DNA of 64,000 bases from JAVBTR01 sp031556065 (lineage in GTDB: Bacteria; Bacillota; Clostridia; Christensenellales; Aristaeellaceae). Shown here one piece after another: positions 1-9,565 of this stretch. A model generated the notes under the pieces. The model searched no databases. It saw only the letters and a program-made list of their open reading frames with translations, and was not told the DNA's origin. Each line of letters opens with the position of its first letter. The first letter of the stretch is position 1. Made by a program: the position numbers and the translations under genes. The stretch is from NCBI GenBank assembly GCA_031556065.1, contig JAVBTR010000052.1, forward strand, positions 1 to 64,000, in the 5' to 3' direction.

Positions 1-1133
1 TTTGTCAAATCCGTATTTGTTTCAATCCCCGCTCCCTGCGGGGGGAGCGACCACAATCTGGGCAAATGGACGACACAACTATCAGCGTTTCAATCCCCGC
101 TCCCTGCGGGGGGAGCGACTATGGCCGCCCGCCCATTTTGCGAGTTCCTTCGTGTTTCAATCCCCGCTCCCTGCGGGGGGAGCGACACCACCGGGGAAAG
201 TGCCAACGCAGCCACCACCGGGTTTCAATCCCCGCTCCCTGCGGGGGGAGCGACCATATTCTTCATAGCTTACACCCTGTCCTTCACTGTTTCAATCCCC
301 GCTCCCTGCGGGGGGAGCGACATAGCCTGTCTGGGCAATTTCCTTCATGGTTTGTGTTTCAATCCCCGCTCCCTGCGGGGGGAGCGACTGCTTCCACTGT
401 TGTTAAATGGGCGGTATCTGAATGGTTTCAATCCCCGCTCCCTGCGGGGGGAGCGACAAAACCGCTTATTGCCGGCATCGTAAAACACATGTTTCAATCC
501 CCGCTCCCTGCGGGGGGAGCGACTCAAGAGTTGATTCTCAATTCTGCCCCTACAAATAGTTTCAATCCCCGCTCCCTGCGGGGGGAGCGACGCAACGCTA
601 TATTAAGGTGCATTCAGCTGGTCGAAGTTTCAATCCCCGCTCCCTGCGGGGGGAGCGACCTGCGATGAGTGCAAGGCGCATTTAGACCTTGGCGTTTCAA
701 TCCCCGCTCCCTGCGGGGGGAGCGACCGGTCTATATCGAATTTGGCACAGGGCCTAAAGGCGTTTCAATCCCCGCTCCCTGCGGGGGGAGCGACTATGAT
801 GCTAAAAGATAAGTTTATCCTGACTGATGTTTCAATCCCCGCTCCCTGCGGGGGGAGCGACCCACGGTGCTCAATGCGCTGTTGGCGGGCATTGTGTTTC
901 AATCCCCGCTCCCTGCGGGGGGAGCGACCATCTGCGGGTGCACAGGTGCAATTGTCTAATGGGGTTTCAATCCCCGCTCCCTGCGGGGGGAGCGACTGCT
1001 CTTGGCTCTCTACGGCGGCCTACGCCGCGAAGTTTCAATCCCCGCTCCCTGCGGGGGGAGCGACCTTAGGGCGGTGGATGCTGTACAGGCTGACGCATCA
1101 GTTTCAATCCCCGCTCCCTGCGGGGGGAGCGAC
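1..1133 (-). CRISPR. Type I-C CRISPR array (17 repeats, runs off left edge)
   Basis: Seventeen 33-bp repeats start at 19, 87, 154, 222, 289, 356, 425, 491, 559, 627, 694, 762, 829, 896, 964, 1032 and 1101. On the + strand each begins GTTTCAATCCCCGCTCCC and ends GGGGAGCGAC; by eye all copies are identical. Sixteen complete spacers of 33-36 nt separate them, and bases 1-18 are a partial spacer, so the array continues outside the window. CGCTCCC pairs with GGGAGCG inside each repeat. In type I-C systems the crRNA 5' handle ends in ATTGAAAC, so the transcribed strand is minus, the leader lies at 1134-1293 next to cas2, and the newest spacer is 1065-1100. Open reading frames across the array are artefacts of the periodic repeat. 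Confidence 0.98.
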
Positions 1134-1293
1134 AGCATTTTTAGGTAAAAAATCAGTTCATTTTTAATATGTTTTGCCTATTATTTTTTCTTCTTGCCTC
1201 TGTTCCACCTGGAGCAAGTTCTTATTGCACACATTAACGTACCGAATTCTCGGTGCGAACCTCCCAGGATTTCCGCACCGCTTCCGGTTCGCA
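1134..1293 (-). promoter_or_regulatory. CRISPR leader
   Basis: This gene-free 160-bp stretch lies between the cas2 stop codon and the first repeat. It is AT-rich beside the repeat (T-rich tracts around 1137-1195), as expected for a leader carrying the array promoter and the Cas1-Cas2 integration signals. The assignment rests on position and on the transcription direction inferred from the repeat. I did not find a convincing -10/-35 pair. Confidence 0.75.
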
Positions 1294-1584
1294 CTACAAA
1301 ATCAGTGGCCCTTGGGGATCATAGGCCGATTTGGCTCCCAGGTGAATAATCTTATGTTGATATTGGTTTCCCAGGTTATAAAAGCGCAGGGAATCCCGGC
1401 TAGGATCGATCATTTTTTCCAGCCGGTGCTGCATTTGCAATAGCTGCGTAGCATCAAGGGCGCATTCGAACACAGAATTTTGCACCCGCTGCCCATAATT
1501 GACACAGGCCTTGGCCACATCTCTTAGACGCTTCTTTCCGCCTTCGGTTTCGGTGTTAATATCGTAAGTAATCAATACCAGCAT
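1294..1584 (-). CDS. cas2: CRISPR-associated endoribonuclease/integrase subunit Cas2
   Basis: A 96-residue protein beginning MLVLITYDINTE, the usual first beta strand of Cas2 with its conserved Asp (D8). VQNSVFECALD fits the second strand of the ferredoxin-like fold. Cas2 forms the structural core of the Cas1-Cas2 spacer integrase. An upstream in-frame start at 1626 would overlap cas1, but GGAGG lies just upstream of the ATG at 1584, which decides the start. It is the last cas gene before the leader, 13 nt after cas1, so it is co-transcribed with the cas operon. Confidence 0.95.
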   Translation of the reverse strand: MLVLITYDINTETEGGKKRLRDVAKACVNYGQRVQNSVFECALDATQLLQMQHRLEKMIDPSRDSLRFYNLGNQYQHKIIHLGAKSAYDPQGPLIL

Positions 1585-1597
1585 CTTTAATCCTCCA

Positions 1598-2629
1598 TCA
1601 CTTCCACAGAAATGCCGGGTATCCATCCAGATCGCCCCGGAGCCATCGGCTTAAAAGCAATGCTTGGGCGTGGGGTACCATCCCCCAGGATATCTTTTCG
1701 CCTAGATAGGGATGGGTGAGCATTTCCTGCTTGCGGTTTTGCCACTGAGATAGAAAGGCCCGCCGCAGTGAATCTTCCATAATCACAGCGCCATCTTCTT
1801 TTACCAAAAAGCCTTTTGGATCCACCATCCGGCGGTTGATTAAAGACAAAATAAACCGATCCGCCATTGGCGCACGCAGCTCTTCCATTACATCCAGCGC
1901 TAATGACGCTCTGCCTACGCGATCCGTATGCATATAGCCGATATACGGATCCAATCCTACACCTTCAAGGGCGGCAGCCACCTCCTTGGCCAATAGTGAA
2001 TAGCTAAAAGATAGAAGCGCATTCACACGATCCAAGGGTGGCCGCCGATTGCGTCCATCAAAAGTAAAATGGGCCTTGTCTCCAAGAATTAGATCATCGA
2101 AAACGCTAAAATAGGCGCTGGCGGCCACTGCCTCGATGCCCCGCAAAGAATCCACATCCTGGCAACTCGCCAGCATCTCCAAATAACCGGATAATTTTTT
2201 GCTGGCATCCCGCAATTTCATGTGATCCACCCGTTCACCATGATCCCGCAAGGTACGCTCGATGACCCATTTTTGATTGTAGATTTTCCCGATCATGAAG
2301 TACCTTGCCGCATCTGTCCCCTTGCTAGAATTCTGCGCCCATTGGTATTGGGTTTTGCGCAATAGTAAATTGCCTTTTGTTTCGCCGGATACCCTGGCCA
2401 AAAAACGGTTATTGGGTGTGAAAAAGCACAAATCTACATTCCGCTTCGCACAGGCCCCCATCAGCGCGGGACTGGCTCCGGGGTAATTGAACGCCACAAT
2501 GGCTTCCAGCGTATGCAATGGAACGCGGCCAAGGGTGGTATCATCGTGCCTTACCACCACATTTTCCCCATCCAAGGCCAGGTACGCTTCAGGGGTTGTA
2601 ACATACAGCGTATTCAGGAGCTTTTTCAT
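1598..2629 (-). CDS. cas1: CRISPR-associated integrase Cas1 (type I-C)
   Basis: A 343-residue protein of normal Cas1 length. The N-terminal beta domain (MKKLLNTLYVTT) is followed by the catalytic alpha domain. Candidate metal ligands are E166 in RGIEAVAASAYF, H234 in GYMHTDRVGR, and D246/E249 in SLALDVMEELR, matching the Glu-His-Asp/Glu set of Cas1. It catalyses integration of new spacers at the leader end together with Cas2, and Cas4 helps select and trim prespacers. The start overlaps the cas4 stop by 4 nt (ATGA), so the two are translationally coupled. Confidence 0.97.
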   Translation of the reverse strand: MKKLLNTLYVTTPEAYLALDGENVVVRHDDTTLGRVPLHTLEAIVAFNYPGASPALMGACAKRNVDLCFFTPNNRFLARVSGETKGNLLLRKTQYQWAQNSSKGTDAARYFMIGKIYNQKWVIERTLRDHGERVDHMKLRDASKKLSGYLEMLASCQDVDSLRGIEAVAASAYFSVFDDLILGDKAHFTFDGRNRRPPLDRVNALLSFSYSLLAKEVAAALEGVGLDPYIGYMHTDRVGRASLALDVMEELRAPMADRFILSLINRRMVDPKGFLVKEDGAVIMEDSLRRAFLSQWQNRKQEMLTHPYLGEKISWGMVPHAQALLLSRWLRGDLDGYPAFLWK

Positions 2630-3300
2630 AGTGCATCCTCCTTTAGCCGCTCTTTAAAGTACGCCTCCACGCTTAATGTGCGGGCCAAGGTCGGCAAACA
2701 GTCATCCTTAAGGGAACAGGATTGGCAGCGCTTGCTTTTCTTTGGCTTAGGCGTATAACCCCGTTTAAAGTACTGATGCATTTGTGAAAGCATTTCTCCC
2801 ACTTGGGCCTTTAGCTCTCCATCCAGCATAACCTGCTCCCGCCTGCGGGTTTCTCCATAGAAAATAGCGCCTTGATTAATTGGAATAAGCAACATTTCCT
2901 CCAAGCACATAGCCTGGAGGCAAAGCTGCAAGCGGTCGCAATCTTCCTGTTTAGAGGTGCCGCGCTTGTATTCCACAGGCAAAGGCCGCCATAGCCCTGC
3001 CCTGCCTTGCAAGTGAACACCTTCTTCATCCTTGTAAAATTCCACCACATCACATGCACCGCTTATACCTAAGCGAGAACTGCTTACAGGCATGCCCCGT
3101 ACACGCAGTACGCCGTCCCGCATATCGTCTTTTTCCGCGTCGTGCACCCGTTCATGCATGTATTCACCAGAAACAGTCAGCACGTTTTCCGCCCACTGGT
3201 TTTCAATGTGGATCAATGCCCATTGGCGGCTGCAAAAAGCGAAATGCTGTATGCCCGAAAGCTGCAGATATTCTTCTTCAGGGTATTCAGCGCAGCACAT
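2626..3300 (-). CDS. cas4: CRISPR-associated exonuclease Cas4
   Basis: A 224-residue RecB-family nuclease with an iron-sulfur site. Visible residues are C23 (CSRQWALI), H49, D84 (GACDVVEF), E110 and K112 (PVEYKRG), and the C-terminal cysteines C192, C195 and C201 (CQSCSLKDDC). C23 plus the three late cysteines bind 4Fe-4S in this family; H-D-E-K form the nuclease centre. Cas4 processes prespacers and fixes PAM and orientation with Cas1. It overlaps cas7 by 14 nt and cas1 by 4 nt. All key residues are present, so it should be active. Confidence 0.96.
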   Translation of the reverse strand: MCCAEYPEEEYLQLSGIQHFAFCSRQWALIHIENQWAENVLTVSGEYMHERVHDAEKDDMRDGVLRVRGMPVSSSRLGISGACDVVEFYKDEEGVHLQGRAGLWRPLPVEYKRGTSKQEDCDRLQLCLQAMCLEEMLLIPINQGAIFYGETRRREQVMLDGELKAQVGEMLSQMHQYFKRGYTPKPKKSKRCQSCSLKDDCLPTLARTLSVEAYFKERLKEDAL

Positions 3301-4135
3301 GTGCCTTAACCCCTTGAGGCGCTTCTTCTAAAGTGATATCGTAATCCTCATAGCTGCGGGCCGGGCGTTCACCGCAATTGGCCTTAGCGTGAACCAGCTT
3401 GAATAGCTCATAAGATGGGGCGTTCCCCAGCGCCGATTCATGCTCGAACACGATCAGCTTACGGGTTGCCATACGGCCACGGGAGGCGGAATGATCCAGA
3501 TCGAACATATTTAACAGTGCTTCCCAGAGAATATTCAAATCTTTTTCATCAAACCCTGTTCTCTTTGCAAAAGCGGGTGAGATAAACCCTTCCATCCGGT
3601 ACAGCCCATAGGGCACCACATATTTGCGCCCCATGGTGCGGTTCTTGGTGGGATCTTCGTTTTCGTTGGTGGCTGCCATGCGGGTGATGGTGACTTCCTG
3701 CTGCCAAATGCTATCTACACTTTTGGCAAAACAGAACTGAGCAGGACCGCGGACCTGGCCGCATTTATAATCCCCTGTATCCATAACGGCCCCGAAGGTG
3801 CGCACATCGTAGAAACGCTTGCACATATATTGGCGGGCAGCATCCCGGGGCTCGCTTTTTTTATCTTTGGGATCCAGTCCATATTTTTCATAGGTTTGCT
3901 TCATCTTGGTGTTAAGGGCGGCGCCCTCAGTTACAAAAATGTCGAAGCCATCATCCTGGCCGTATGCCGCTTCTACATAATTGCGCACTTTACGCTTGAT
4001 GCATACGTCCGTTACGATACCATGGGAGGTTTGCAAATCCATTCTGGGCATGTTGCCCGCATCAGGATCGCCATTGGGGTTTCCGTTTTCCACTTCAAAG
4101 AACAATACAAATTCATACCGCTTTTCAATAGCCAT
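3287..4135 (-). CDS. cas7: Type I-C Cascade backbone protein Cas7 (Csd2)
   Basis: A 282-residue RAMP protein, the usual Csd2 length. The N terminus carries the hallmark NGNPNGDPDAGNMPR (about residues 17-31), and IVTDVCIKRKVRN follows, both typical of the Cas7 family of subtype I-C. Several copies coat the crRNA spacer to form the effector backbone. A Shine-Dalgarno-like AAGGAGG sits upstream of the ATG at 4135. It lies 13 nt after cas8c, in the standard I-C order. Confidence 0.97.
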   Translation of the reverse strand: MAIEKRYEFVLFFEVENGNPNGDPDAGNMPRMDLQTSHGIVTDVCIKRKVRNYVEAAYGQDDGFDIFVTEGAALNTKMKQTYEKYGLDPKDKKSEPRDAARQYMCKRFYDVRTFGAVMDTGDYKCGQVRGPAQFCFAKSVDSIWQQEVTITRMAATNENEDPTKNRTMGRKYVVPYGLYRMEGFISPAFAKRTGFDEKDLNILWEALLNMFDLDHSASRGRMATRKLIVFEHESALGNAPSYELFKLVHAKANCGERPARSYEDYDITLEEAPQGVKAHVLR

Positions 4136-4148
4136 GGTTTTGCCCTCC

Positions 4149-5903
4149 TTATTCTTCCGCCTTTTCTTTTTTAGTATAGAAATCCTCGGTTTGATGATGA
4201 TAGCCTAAAATAAATTTGCCTTGCCCGTTGGCATCCAATGTTTCCGGAAATACGAACGTGCCGCTGCTATTCTTTTGCAATCCCAATAAACCCATGACCT
4301 CCCTAACCATGCGTTCCATCCATTGATTTTTCGTCTTTGCAATATGTGCCTTATTCAGCGTTAGCAGCGTTGGAAAGATCATCTGTGGGGAAGCTAATGC
4401 CGCATTTAGATACTTGTCCGATATGCCTGCATTCAAATTTTCAATAGCTTCCTTTTGCGCCTTTTCGCATAGGGCAAACAGCCTTCCCAGTACGTATGGA
4501 ACATCCTTTTCGTTGGGATCCAGTGCCACTTTCAGCACCTCCTTATTTGCTTGTCGATTAATAGTAGCCTTTAAAATGCCTGCACCCAAAGCCGTTACTT
4601 TATCTCCCGCACGAATGCGCCGCAAAACCCCTTGGTATAGCGGCCAGGGGTAACCTGTACGGCTGATAATCGAGCGCATGAGCGCCGCTTCAAGGTTGGG
4701 CGCCACGTTGGCTCTTTCTCTGTTCAGCGCTGTTTCTAAAAGAATAAAGTATGGCGCAGGAAATTGGTACCGGGCGCCTGCTACCTCTATACCATGGTAA
4801 TGATCCATTAAGTTGTCCATTAAATCACCGAAGGTGCTTTGGTGAAAAAAACGGATCACCAGCCGGGTTTTGTTGGCGGACACACCCAAGATATAAAAGC
4901 GTACCGCCTTATCCAAGCCATATTGGGCTGGATCCTTGCCTTTATAAATGCTTTGCAAAAGGTTTGAAATCTGCTCTTGCTTGGTTGTATCCAGCTCCGG
5001 CTGTCCGCTGCTTTGGCTCTGGCCAAACAGCAGCATGGAGACCACATCCTCTTCCTGGTCAGCATCCCGTTCCGCCCAGAAAAGCACTTTATCCCCTGCC
5101 AGGTTTACACAACGCTCTTTATTCTTCATCAGCATGTTCAGCGCCGTTACATATTGGAAGGCGGCCGATTGGCCCACAGGGGCATTGGCCCCTTGCTTCC
5201 CATATTTGCCAAAGGAGCAAAAGGCATCTTGGTTAAAGCCTACCAAGGTGGGCTTGTCCTGCCCAAAGCCGCTCACGTTCCCGTGAATCTTGGCCAAAGG
5301 CGCCATTTCACCCGTAACCAGACATTGGATCATTTCCGCGTCTTCACTTTTTAAGGCAAGGTGCGCTTCCCAGGCCTTTTTAATGGCCGGGCGCTCATGT
5401 AAAAACAGCCGATCGCCTTGCAGCCTGAATACCACAAACCAATTGGTGTTTTCTAAAAGGGATGTATCCACACCCTCTTGTACTGTGCTGCCCGGCGTGC
5501 GGCCATCAAAGAAGGCAAGAAGCGCCTTGGCACCCTCATCCTGGCAACCGTCCAACACCTGATGATGGATACGGCTGCTGGCATCAAACCGGTAAGCCGC
5601 GCCATCGGGCTTATGATAGATACCGAATAGAAAAGCCACCGTTTCATACAAAAATGCCGGCTCGGGCTTGGCACCGGAACGTTTAGGCGGCAAGGGTACC
5701 ACCAATTGTTTAGAAAGTTTTCGCTTGCCTTGTTTATCGTTGGGATCGAGTTCCATTAGGGAATACACCCCTATTATGCGCCCATCCGGGGAAAGCACAA
5801 TTTCCGCCGAGGCGCCCAATAGGCCATACCCAGGGGCAATGATCTTTTCACCCGGCATGTTTTGTGCCCGCTGGTAATAGCTGCACAAGGCTTGCAAGAT
5901 CAT
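4149..5903 (-). CDS. cas8c: Type I-C Cascade large subunit Cas8c (Csd1)
   Basis: A 584-residue protein beginning MILQALCSYYQR, within the Csd1 size range. The family is divergent and has no catalytic motif. It recognises the PAM and the non-target strand and recruits Cas3; in type I-C an internal start within cas8c commonly also yields a small Cas11c subunit, which I could not place here with confidence. It overlaps cas5c by 4 nt upstream, and the gene order fixes the assignment. Confidence 0.95.
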   Translation of the reverse strand: MILQALCSYYQRAQNMPGEKIIAPGYGLLGASAEIVLSPDGRIIGVYSLMELDPNDKQGKRKLSKQLVVPLPPKRSGAKPEPAFLYETVAFLFGIYHKPDGAAYRFDASSRIHHQVLDGCQDEGAKALLAFFDGRTPGSTVQEGVDTSLLENTNWFVVFRLQGDRLFLHERPAIKKAWEAHLALKSEDAEMIQCLVTGEMAPLAKIHGNVSGFGQDKPTLVGFNQDAFCSFGKYGKQGANAPVGQSAAFQYVTALNMLMKNKERCVNLAGDKVLFWAERDADQEEDVVSMLLFGQSQSSGQPELDTTKQEQISNLLQSIYKGKDPAQYGLDKAVRFYILGVSANKTRLVIRFFHQSTFGDLMDNLMDHYHGIEVAGARYQFPAPYFILLETALNRERANVAPNLEAALMRSIISRTGYPWPLYQGVLRRIRAGDKVTALGAGILKATINRQANKEVLKVALDPNEKDVPYVLGRLFALCEKAQKEAIENLNAGISDKYLNAALASPQMIFPTLLTLNKAHIAKTKNQWMERMVREVMGLLGLQKNSSGTFVFPETLDANGQGKFILGYHHQTEDFYTKKEKAEE

Positions 5904-6553
5904 CCTTTCACCTCCAAGGCAATTTCCCCACGGCGCATCACCGCGTGGAAAAACATGGGGGTACAGCCATTTTCATAATCCATATCGTAGAGCATATACC
6001 CCAAATCGTGCTCCGCAATGCTTTCATAGGCGCTTTGGGGCCTTTTATCCCCTTCTTCTACAATGCTCACCCATGCGGGAAATTCTCTGGTGCCCAGGCA
6101 GGGCTGGGCATAATGCTGGCCATTGCGCAACCTGCGCAATAAAATATTGTAGAATTTTTTCGGATCATCGTCATGGCCCATTTTTTCCGGCAGGATTACA
6201 AAATGAAAATCCACCAGGTAATCCACATCTTGAAGGATGACCGATGCCCTTTGCTGCCGTTCCTCCACCACGTTAATGCATAGCTCGCCCCCACTATTGC
6301 CAGCCGCTTGAATGGAACGCAGGCCTATGACCTTGCCTACTTCATTGCGGCGGACAGAATCGAAGCGCACGGTATTTAAAACCGTAATCTTGTCCACCAC
6401 ATACCTTAAACCCGGATGCCAATAGACCGCTTCAATAATACCCCTGGCTGCGGAAGGGGTAATGACATCATATGAAACGCGCTCTGCCTTACACTCGGGT
6501 CTTGTGAATAGTGCCCTCTCGCCTTTGATACGGATGCAGCACCCATAGCCCAT
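5900..6553 (-). CDS. cas5c: Type I-C crRNA-processing endoribonuclease Cas5c (Cas5d)
   Basis: A 217-residue RAMP protein. In I-C systems, which lack Cas6, Cas5 cleaves the pre-crRNA and stays bound to the 5' handle. SAARGIIEAVYWHP holds Y44, in the position of the tyrosine used by characterised Cas5d nucleases, and EERQQRASVILQDVDY is a typical family block. GGAGGGATCTT precedes the ATG at 6553. It overlaps cas8c by 4 nt. No cas6 is seen in the window, consistent with this role. Confidence 0.95.
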   Translation of the reverse strand: MGYGCCIRIKGERALFTRPECKAERVSYDVITPSAARGIIEAVYWHPGLRYVVDKITVLNTVRFDSVRRNEVGKVIGLRSIQAAGNSGGELCINVVEERQQRASVILQDVDYLVDFHFVILPEKMGHDDDPKKFYNILLRRLRNGQHYAQPCLGTREFPAWVSIVEEGDKRPQSAYESIAEHDLGYMLYDMDYENGCTPMFFHAVMRRGEIALEVKG

Positions 6554-6643
6554 AAGATCCCTCCTTTCGTATGAAAATGTGTTCTAATAAATGCCAAAAT
6601 GCGACAAGATAATTAATTTTATGCCAACCTCTTGCCTTTGTCA

Positions 6644-6671
6644 ATTATACTCAGTTGTTATGTTTAAGTAA
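6644..6671 (-). promoter_or_regulatory. Possible internal promoter upstream of cas5c
   Basis: The 128-bp gap between cas3 and cas5c is unusually AT-rich for this compact operon. On the minus strand it holds TATAAT (6644-6649) with a weak TTACTT (6666-6671) 16 bp upstream. It could separately drive the Cascade and adaptation genes. The -35 match is poor. Confidence 0.35.
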
Positions 6672-6681
6672 TAATAACATA

Positions 6682-8850
6682 TTAATAATTCAACAGCGCC
6701 ATTTTCCCATCCATATCCAGGCCATATTCATCCGAATACAGCAGCGCCATCTGTTCTTGGGCCGCATCCAGTACAAGCGCACCCTGTATCTGGCGCAGAT
6801 AACCTTTTTCTATCAATTGCTGTTTTTGCTGTGCATAAATGGAAATGCTGTACCGCTGCAACTGCCTTAAGATGCTGCCCATTTGCTCTGCTGTTTCTAA
6901 ACTTTTAAGCAACGCTTTGGCCTTTTCATCGTAAGGGATATAAAGGGCCTCGCTTGCATCATCGATAAGCTTAAGCATTCCGATGTTTTCATGGGAAAAA
7001 TCGGAACCCTTTGTCTGTGCAAGGGTGAGCAAAATATCGTGCTCATCCAGATTTTTGCCTGCACCGAAGCGAAGCTGGAAATAGCTGTTTAGCGCTTCCC
7101 TACTTAGCCAATCCTTATGGTTGGGAGCAACCTCTTTAAGTGTCTTTTTACCCAGATCCACTGTTTCAGCCGGTGCCGACCATTTTGTGGTTTGAAAAAC
7201 ATATACCGGCATGGGCTCCTGGTTATGCCCCCCACGGTTGCACCGGCCGCAAGCCTGGGCAATGGCATCCAGCCCGGCCAATGCACGGTAAACCACCGGA
7301 AAATCCACATCCACTCCCGCTTCGATTAGTGAAGTTGATATTACCCGCACGCGCTTGCCGCCATCAAGCCGTGCACGAATCAGCGCCAACTTTTCACTGC
7401 GGTGCTCCGGGCACATCAGTGTGCTTAAATGGTATGCTCCTTCTTTTTCGCCCCCCAATGCCTTATGCAAGGCTTGGGCCTGTTTGCGGCTATTGACAAT
7501 GCATAGCACCTGTTCATGGGTGAATAAACGATCCAGCAACGCTTCGTCTGTTAATTCGCCCAAAGGAACCACCTTGGTTCTGCGCATGGCTTCAAACAGC
7601 CCCTCCGGGTCGTCTATAATCTCTGTTACATTGGGCTGCCCTACCCAAACGTTTTCATAATTGGGCTGGGTCGCCGTACAGATAACCACCGTTGCCCGAT
7701 AATTAAGCACCAAGGATTGGAGGGCTGCCAGGCAAGGGCGAAGCACCCTATCCGGAAGGGCCTGCATTTCATCCAAAATAATAATGCTGTCTTGAAGGTT
7801 ATGTAATTTTCGGCATTTGGAAGGCTTATTTGAAAACAGGGATTCGAAAAGCTGCACATTGGTTGTAACCACTACAGGCGCGTCCCAGTTTTCGCTGGCC
7901 CGGTCTATGGCCGTTCCCTCCTCCGGTGCAGTGGTAGCGCTATGGTGTTCCAATACAGCTTGCTCCCCAAGGGCTTCCCTGAAAACCTGAGCGTTCTGTT
8001 CAATAATACTGGTAAATGGAATGGCATAGATGATCCGCTTCAAATGTGGGTGGGTTTTTGCATGATTCAGGGCAAAACCTAAAGACGAAAGAGTTTTCCC
8101 GCCGCCTGTAGGAACTGTCAGCGAAAATAACCCTTGAGGCTTGTGCGCCGCCTTAAGGCACTGTTCCCGAATGTCCGAGCGAATCTGGCCAATGGCTTTG
8201 GAACCATTGGGCTTCAGTTTACTCATATACCCTTCATAGCGGGGAAGCAACGCTTCTAACGTAGGCCGGTTTCCCCGATGGGCAGCCTGGGCCGGCTCGA
8301 AATACTTTTCCGTATCCAAATAGTCCGCGTCCACCAATGCGGAATAAATCATATGAATGGCCATGAACATTTCAAACCGTATGGTTTCCTTAGAACCAAA
8401 CCGCAGCTGCGGGAATGCAGAAAGCTCTATTTGCCTAGGAAGGGCCATTTCAGCATAAAAAGCCTCCACCGCTTTCTGAGGCAATTCGTCCGAAAGGCGC
8501 TGCACAATCGTACGGCGATCCACTGCCGCAACCCCATTGGGGATTCCGCCATGGTGGCCAAAGATGGGCGCAGCCACAAAAGCGGGAGGCAGCTGAGAAA
8601 GGGCCGTTGATAATAATTGCCCACCTAATGTGGCGTGATCTGTCTTTTCATGGCTTTCCTCTTTTAAATAACGTTGGAATGCCATCTTGTATTTGCCCGC
8701 GTCGTGGTATAACCCGCTTAAACCAGCCAACTGTTTTAAAAGAGGATGGAAAATAAAAGAGGCTGCCAATTGGGAAACATTTTCAAGATGTTCCTTTAGT
8801 GCCTGGCCTTCCGGGTGTTCCTGGGTCCCGCTATGGGCAAGATAACGCAT
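6682..8850 (-). CDS. cas3: CRISPR-associated helicase/HD nuclease Cas3
   Basis: A 722-residue fusion of an N-terminal HD nuclease and an SF2 helicase that degrades DNA after Cascade binding. HD ligands are visible at H21, H49-D50 (GLYHDAGKY) and GHHGG (about 103). The helicase shows Walker A VPTGGGKT, a Walker B variant ILDEMQALPD, STSLIEAGVDVDF and motif VI QACGRCNRGG. An in-frame GTG at 8859 directly abuts the Shine-Dalgarno site, so the ATG at 8850, 8 nt after AAGGAG, is the likely start (MRYLAHSG). It lies 16 nt after the esterase gene. Confidence 0.96.
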   Translation of the reverse strand: MRYLAHSGTQEHPEGQALKEHLENVSQLAASFIFHPLLKQLAGLSGLYHDAGKYKMAFQRYLKEESHEKTDHATLGGQLLSTALSQLPPAFVAAPIFGHHGGIPNGVAAVDRRTIVQRLSDELPQKAVEAFYAEMALPRQIELSAFPQLRFGSKETIRFEMFMAIHMIYSALVDADYLDTEKYFEPAQAAHRGNRPTLEALLPRYEGYMSKLKPNGSKAIGQIRSDIREQCLKAAHKPQGLFSLTVPTGGGKTLSSLGFALNHAKTHPHLKRIIYAIPFTSIIEQNAQVFREALGEQAVLEHHSATTAPEEGTAIDRASENWDAPVVVTTNVQLFESLFSNKPSKCRKLHNLQDSIIILDEMQALPDRVLRPCLAALQSLVLNYRATVVICTATQPNYENVWVGQPNVTEIIDDPEGLFEAMRRTKVVPLGELTDEALLDRLFTHEQVLCIVNSRKQAQALHKALGGEKEGAYHLSTLMCPEHRSEKLALIRARLDGGKRVRVISTSLIEAGVDVDFPVVYRALAGLDAIAQACGRCNRGGHNQEPMPVYVFQTTKWSAPAETVDLGKKTLKEVAPNHKDWLSREALNSYFQLRFGAGKNLDEHDILLTLAQTKGSDFSHENIGMLKLIDDASEALYIPYDEKAKALLKSLETAEQMGSILRQLQRYSISIYAQQKQQLIEKGYLRQIQGALVLDAAQEQMALLYSDEYGLDMDGKMALLNY

Positions 8851-8866
8851 GTCTTTCACTCCTTAT

Positions 8867-9565
8867 TTATTCTTTAAGCATCCACCGAATCGCTACCCCG
8901 ATCCGTCCGGCCCCGTCATTTCCATGGCCGCCGGGATGCCAAACCAGCGCTGTATGATGGACCATGGGTTCCTTTTCCAAATACGCGGCGCTTTCTCGGG
9001 CAGCCTTTCCCACGCTGGCAAACCTTTGGTTGCGGGTTTGCTCTTCTTTTTCGCCCTGGCTTAAGTACACCCAGCAAGGTTTTTCAACAGTCTTTTTTAC
9101 AAAATAATCCGTAAAGCCATCATACCATAAGGAGCCGGAGCAGCTTAAAAAGGCGTCAAAGGCGATGGTCTGGTGAAGCGCCCAAAGGGTGAATAGCCCG
9201 CCCATGGAATAGCCCAGCAGCCCCCTTTTCCCGCCGCGCACAAAGGGGGTATCTTCTTCAATAGCCGGGATCAGGCTTTGGGTAACCCAGGCCAGGGTCC
9301 TATCTCCGTTGCCTTGAAAAGGGGGCTGGCCCCGCCCAATGCCTGCTGCTGGCCATGGGGATAAATCGTCATTCCAGCTTTCAACCTCAAAGGCAGCCAG
9401 CATAAAAGGAGGCAGCATCCCCTCCTTTACATCCGGGAAGAGCCGCCTGTATTGGCTATCCAGCGTTAAACCGGGTTCATCTGCTACCGGTATTATTATC
9501 AGGGGTATACTGTCTTTTGGTTCTTCTCCAAAGAAACGGGCTTGCCATAAGGGCTCATTTTCCAT
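8867..9565 (-). CDS. Alpha/beta-hydrolase, putative esterase (esterase D/IroE-like)
   Basis: A 232-residue protein of the putative-esterase superfamily (siderophore or acyl ester hydrolases). LLGYSMGGLF holds the Gly-x-Ser-x-Gly nucleophile elbow and HPGGHGND the probable catalytic His near the C terminus. No signal peptide is seen, so it is probably cytoplasmic. The ATG at 9565 follows GGAGG by 8 nt; longer reading frames lack a site. It ends 16 nt before cas3 on the same strand and may share a transcript with the cas operon. TATAAT at 9588-9593 on the minus strand could be its -10. The substrate is unknown. Confidence 0.75.
   Translation of the reverse strand: MENEPLWQARFFGEEPKDSIPLIIIPVADEPGLTLDSQYRRLFPDVKEGMLPPFMLAAFEVESWNDDLSPWPAAGIGRGQPPFQGNGDRTLAWVTQSLIPAIEEDTPFVRGGKRGLLGYSMGGLFTLWALHQTIAFDAFLSCSGSLWYDGFTDYFVKKTVEKPCWVYLSQGEKEEQTRNQRFASVGKAARESAAYLEKEPMVHHTALVWHPGGHGNDGAGRIGVAIRWMLKE

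Noticed and set aside
2..1167. Open reading frames across the CRISPR array on both strands
   Set aside because: They translate the 33-bp repeat in shifting frames and have no ribosome sites or independent coding signal.
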